Assembly: GCA_002502625.1 (NCBI GenBank)
Contig: DAPV01000057.1
Location: 1 to 6,095 of the forward strand
DNA: 6,095 nt
Source of the DNA: Euryarchaeota archaeon UBA125
Lineage (GTDB): Archaea > Thermoplasmatota > Poseidoniia > Poseidoniales > Thalassarchaeaceae
Direction of reading: 5' to 3'
The position numbers were made by a program, and so were the translations under genes. The notes beneath the pieces were generated by a model. It saw only the letters and a program-made list of their open reading frames with translations, was not told the origin of the DNA and searched no databases. The stretch's first letter is position 1. The number at the start of each line of letters is the position of its first letter. Positions 3,756 to 6,095 of the stretch are shown in pieces.

Positions 3756-4775
3756 TTACTCCTCGTCATCATATTTCACAATTCTTTCTGAGATGAAATG
3801 TAGATAGAAACACCAGGTTGCAAAAGCGCAAAGGAAATGCCACAAACCATGAATTTGGAAAATGGAGTCAGGATGACAAAACGCTGACCCATCTTTACCA
3901 AAGGGCCAAATTAACATTCCAATAATAAATGAAGTTGTACCCATCACAAACCATTTCTGAGTTGGTCGATAAATCGAGGGAGGTGTAGATTCATTTACCA
4001 ACAAAGAGAAGATTACAAAAGTTGCACATAATGCAACAAGTTGCCATGGCCAGGATGTTGAGAATGTCAATAATGCTAGGGTTATAGGTGCAGCACTGAG
4101 AATGAATACTCGTTCTATTGAACCATAAGAAGTTCTTTCAAGATAAATTCGCAATTCAAAAATAATCCATAATCCAATACATTCTGCCCAAACAAAATCT
4201 CTGAAAAATCCAAAGCGTTGAAGTCCTTCACCAATTCCAATGATATCATCACTATTTCTGAAGAACTCAATTCCCAATACTAAAACAGAAAGAAGAATAT
4301 GATTTCGAACAAAGATTTCGTCAGACCAACCGATGAATTCTCTCAATCGATATAGAACAGGGAATAAGATGAAAACCAACATTCCACTCCAATCCAAAAA
4401 ACCGCCAAAAACAGTTCGAGTACCATGCATTGCAAAGCTTCCAAGTCCAATTGAAATTACTGCACCTGCATAAACAACTGGGATTACTCCTCCTCGAGTA
4501 AAACCATTCAAATTACTATTTTCTTGCTGATCAGTTCGATGTAGAATTACTAAACCAACAACGACAAATGCGAGATTAGTTAGTGTATTTACTGGTTCAA
4601 GAATCAAGCCTGAAGAGAAGCTCTCACACCACGCAAATACTCCTTCTTCATAATTTCCAGCAGGCCAAGCATCCATCAGAGAAATAATGGTGTAAAGAAT
4701 AAGAAATGAAATTGATACAATGAGTCCAATGGTAAATCTTCTACCGAATCGATTTAGAAACAATTTTTCTTCCAT
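3756..4775 (-). CDS. Alkaline ceramidase-like (CREST superfamily) membrane hydrolase
   Basis: This 339-residue polytopic membrane protein belongs to the alkaline ceramidase group of the CREST superfamily. Known members hydrolyse the amide bond of ceramides with a zinc-bound water. All the expected active-site residues are present with ACER3 spacing: Ser113-x3-His117, Asp128 eleven residues later, and His309-x3-His313 in the last helix. The N-terminal landmark Trp-Cys-Glu (49-51), then Glu60-Pro-x-Asn-Thr-x-Thr-Asn (60-67) is also recognisable. It keeps Trp and two Glu of the ACER3 calcium site, but Ala48 replaces the Asp and the spacing is two residues shorter. Hydrophobic segments occur near 14-34, 57-78, 97-116, 125-143, 158-170, 194-212, 223-240, 243-261, 274-291 and 306-328. 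It is longer than the ~270-residue eukaryotic enzymes, with extra material between His117 and His309. The real substrate is unknown. It follows the ABC-F gene by 12 bases with a good ribosome site. Confidence 0.85.
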   Translation of the reverse strand: MEEKLFLNRFGRRFTIGLIVSISFLILYTIISLMDAWPAGNYEEGVFAWCESFSSGLILEPVNTLTNLAFVVVGLVILHRTDQQENSNLNGFTRGGVIPVVYAGAVISIGLGSFAMHGTRTVFGGFLDWSGMLVFILFPVLYRLREFIGWSDEIFVRNHILLSVLVLGIEFFRNSDDIIGIGEGLQRFGFFRDFVWAECIGLWIIFELRIYLERTSYGSIERVFILSAAPITLALLTFSTSWPWQLVALCATFVIFSLLVNESTPPSIYRPTQKWFVMGTTSFIIGMLIWPFGKDGSAFCHPDSIFQIHGLWHFLCAFATWCFYLHFISERIVKYDDEE

Positions 4776-4781
4776 TTTAAT

Positions 4782-4787
4782 ACCTCT
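4782..4787 (-). promoter_or_regulatory. Strong Shine-Dalgarno for the ceramidase-like gene
   Basis: On the minus strand AGAGGT starts directly after the TAG of the ABC-F gene and lies six bases before ATG 4775. It is the best ribosome site in the window. It fixes the ceramidase-like start and supports expression from the same message as the ABC-F gene. Confidence 0.6.
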
Positions 4788-6095
4788 CTATTTCGAAATA
4801 CGTCGCATAAATGTAGAATAGTTACCAGGATGTACTTTCAATGAACCATCACTTGGAAGATGCCAAATTGTATTGCAAATCTGATCCAAGAAGTAACGAT
4901 CGTGGCTTACTATTACCAATGTACCATCGTATTCTGCAAGAGCGTCTTCTAAGGCTTCTTTAGCCTGGATATCTAGATGATTTGTTGGCTCATCTAATAG
5001 CAGTACGTTATTCTCTTCAAGCAGTAGTTTGAGCATGGCTATTCTAGCACGCTCGCCACCACTTAAATCTGATAATTTTGTAGAAACTTGTTCAGAAGTA
5101 AACTGAAATTGACCTAATAACGCACGAATATCTCCATACTCCATTCGAGGTTTTAGCTTCTGGATTTGTTCAACTGGAGTTGCTTGGAAATCTAGAGTAC
5201 GATGATCTTGATGAAAATAACCGATTTGGACACCTGGTGGGACATCGATCTTTCCTGAATCCAAAGGAATTTCTCCAATCAATACTCGAAGAAGAGTTGT
5301 CTTACCTGCACCATTTCCACCTACGATTCCAATTCTCTGTCCTTTAGAAATTCCAACTCTTACATTGTCAAGAAGAGGTCTGTCTAATCCTTCAAAGGTC
5401 AGGGTTGCTTCATCTAAATCAGCAATTTCCATACTTGCTTTATCTGTTGCAGTTATTTGGAAATGAAGATTTTTTCGTTGTCTAGGTTTAATTGATTTTA
5501 ACCATCGAAGTTCTCCTTGGGCACGATTCATCATGAATCTTTTCTGAGAAATTGATTTGTCATATTTGTTAGCTGATTTCATTGACTGAAGAGCTCCTTT
5601 CAAACGTTTGATCTCTTTCTCTGCTTTCTCAATCCTATCATCTAATGTCTGGAGGAAAAGTTCCTTCTGCTGTATAAACTTAGAATAATTTCCTTTGAAT
5701 CCTTTGATTTTCGTATCAGCAACCTCAACAATATTATTTGCAACTTTGTCAAGGAAATATCGATCGTGACTTACGATTAATAATGCACCTTGGAAATCTA
5801 GAAGAAATTCTTCAAGCCATTCAAGAGTCTCAATATCAAGATGATTTGTTGGCTCATCGAGGAATAGAACATCGATGTCACCAAGACCAACTAATTGCCG
5901 GGCAAGAGCCACTTTTGCACGTTCTCCTCCTGAAAGACTCGAAAGTGGCATATCCAATGGATGATGGCCTAAACCCAAACTTTCCATGATATTTTGAGCA
6001 TGCCCAGCTGCATCCATTCCTCCAGATTTGGCCATCATAGATTGTAACTCAGAATAGCGATCCATGACTGGTTGCCAATCTGAATCATAGAATGA
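4788..6095 (-). CDS. ABC-F family dual-ATPase protein (5' end beyond window)
   Basis: This is a soluble ABC-F protein with two ATPase domains and no membrane helices. The frame is open to the right edge: ten codons precede the internal ATG at 6065 (Ser-Phe-Tyr-Asp-Ser-Asp-Trp-Gln-Pro-Val). The first Walker A is missing, so probably 100 or more N-terminal residues lie outside. Counting from Met 6065, domain 1 shows Leu-Ser-Gly-Gly-Glu-Arg (44-49), a Walker B Val-Leu-Phe-Leu-Asp-Glu-Pro-Thr-Asn-His-Leu-Asp (66-77) and Ser-His-Asp-Arg (99-102). A charged, helical, Lys/Arg-rich linker runs from about 128 to 200. Domain 2 has Walker A Gly-Gly-Asn-Gly-Ala-Gly-Lys-Thr-Thr (249-257), a Q-loop Gln286, signature Leu-Ser-Gly-Gly-Glu-Arg (334-339), Walker B with Asp-Glu-Pro-Thr-Asn-His (358-363) and Ser-His-Asp-Arg (387-390). 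Family members act on the ribosome in translation or antibiotic protection; which role applies here cannot be told. The protein ends soon after domain 2, without a long C-terminal extension, at a TAG stop. Confidence 0.93.
   Translation of the reverse strand, partial: SFYDSDWQPVMDRYSELQSMMAKSGGMDAAGHAQNIMESLGLGHHPLDMPLSSLSGGERAKVALARQLVGLGDIDVLFLDEPTNHLDIETLEWLEEFLLDFQGALLIVSHDRYFLDKVANNIVEVADTKIKGFKGNYSKFIQQKELFLQTLDDRIEKAEKEIKRLKGALQSMKSANKYDKSISQKRFMMNRAQGELRWLKSIKPRQRKNLHFQITATDKASMEIADLDEATLTFEGLDRPLLDNVRVGISKGQRIGIVGGNGAGKTTLLRVLIGEIPLDSGKIDVPPGVQIGYFHQDHRTLDFQATPVEQIQKLKPRMEYGDIRALLGQFQFTSEQVSTKLSDLSGGERARIAMLKLLLEENNVLLLDEPTNHLDIQAKEALEDALAEYDGTLVIVSHDRYFLDQICNTIWHLPSDGSLKVHPGNYSTFMRRISK

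Noticed and set aside
6063..6065. ATG at 6065 (minus strand) as the ABC-F start
   Set aside because: The frame stays open to the window edge, and domain 1 would lack its Walker A motif. The true start must lie beyond the window.
1..6095. CRISPR array, insertion sequence, tRNA or rRNA
   Set aside because: I found no regularly spaced repeats, transposase motifs, terminal inverted repeats or cloverleaf-like segments on either strand.

Overview
The window reads as a stretch of an AT-rich, gene-dense prokaryotic genome, probably a planktonic archaeon of the Marine Group II (Poseidoniales) type. That placement is an inference from several weak signs: very tight gene packing, TATA-like AT-rich elements about 26-30 bases upstream of some starts, few strong Shine-Dalgarno sites, and many small four-helix membrane proteins with no obvious bacterial name. 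No rRNA, tRNA or taxonomic marker gene is present, so an AT-rich marine bacterium cannot be excluded.

Left block (1-2234, + strand). Three small, probably four-helix membrane proteins follow one another with 14-base and 11-base overlaps, which suggests one translationally coupled transcript. The first is clearly GC-richer (about 50-60% in the rows I counted) than everything after it (about 37-48%). The third (753-1172) has an in-frame TAG at codon 23, so it is a nonsense-disrupted gene, a sequencing error or a recoded gene. A YccU-type CoA-binding-domain protein with an unassigned C-terminal extension and a small NTF2/SnoaL-like protein follow on the same strand.

Middle block (2236-3337, - strand genes plus a divergent intergenic region). 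A small membrane-anchored protein of unknown function is convergent with the NTF2-like gene, with one base between the stop codons. Upstream of it lies a SLOG-superfamily (DUF2493/YspA-like) nucleotide-binding protein. The 189-base AT-rich gap up to 3337 carries the divergent promoters and a palindrome flanked by direct repeats.

Right block (3338-6095). A DoxX-like membrane protein (+) is convergent, again with one base between stops, with a two-gene - strand operon: a dual-ATPase ABC-F protein, cut by the right edge, followed 12 bases later by an integral-membrane hydrolase of the alkaline ceramidase (CREST) family with its full Ser/His/Asp/His/His zinc-site set.

I see no mobile element, CRISPR array or defence island. 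The items most worth a second look are the amber-interrupted membrane gene, the tandem four-helix cluster with its composition step, and the ceramidase-like enzyme. No other stretch longer than 300 bases lacks a gene.
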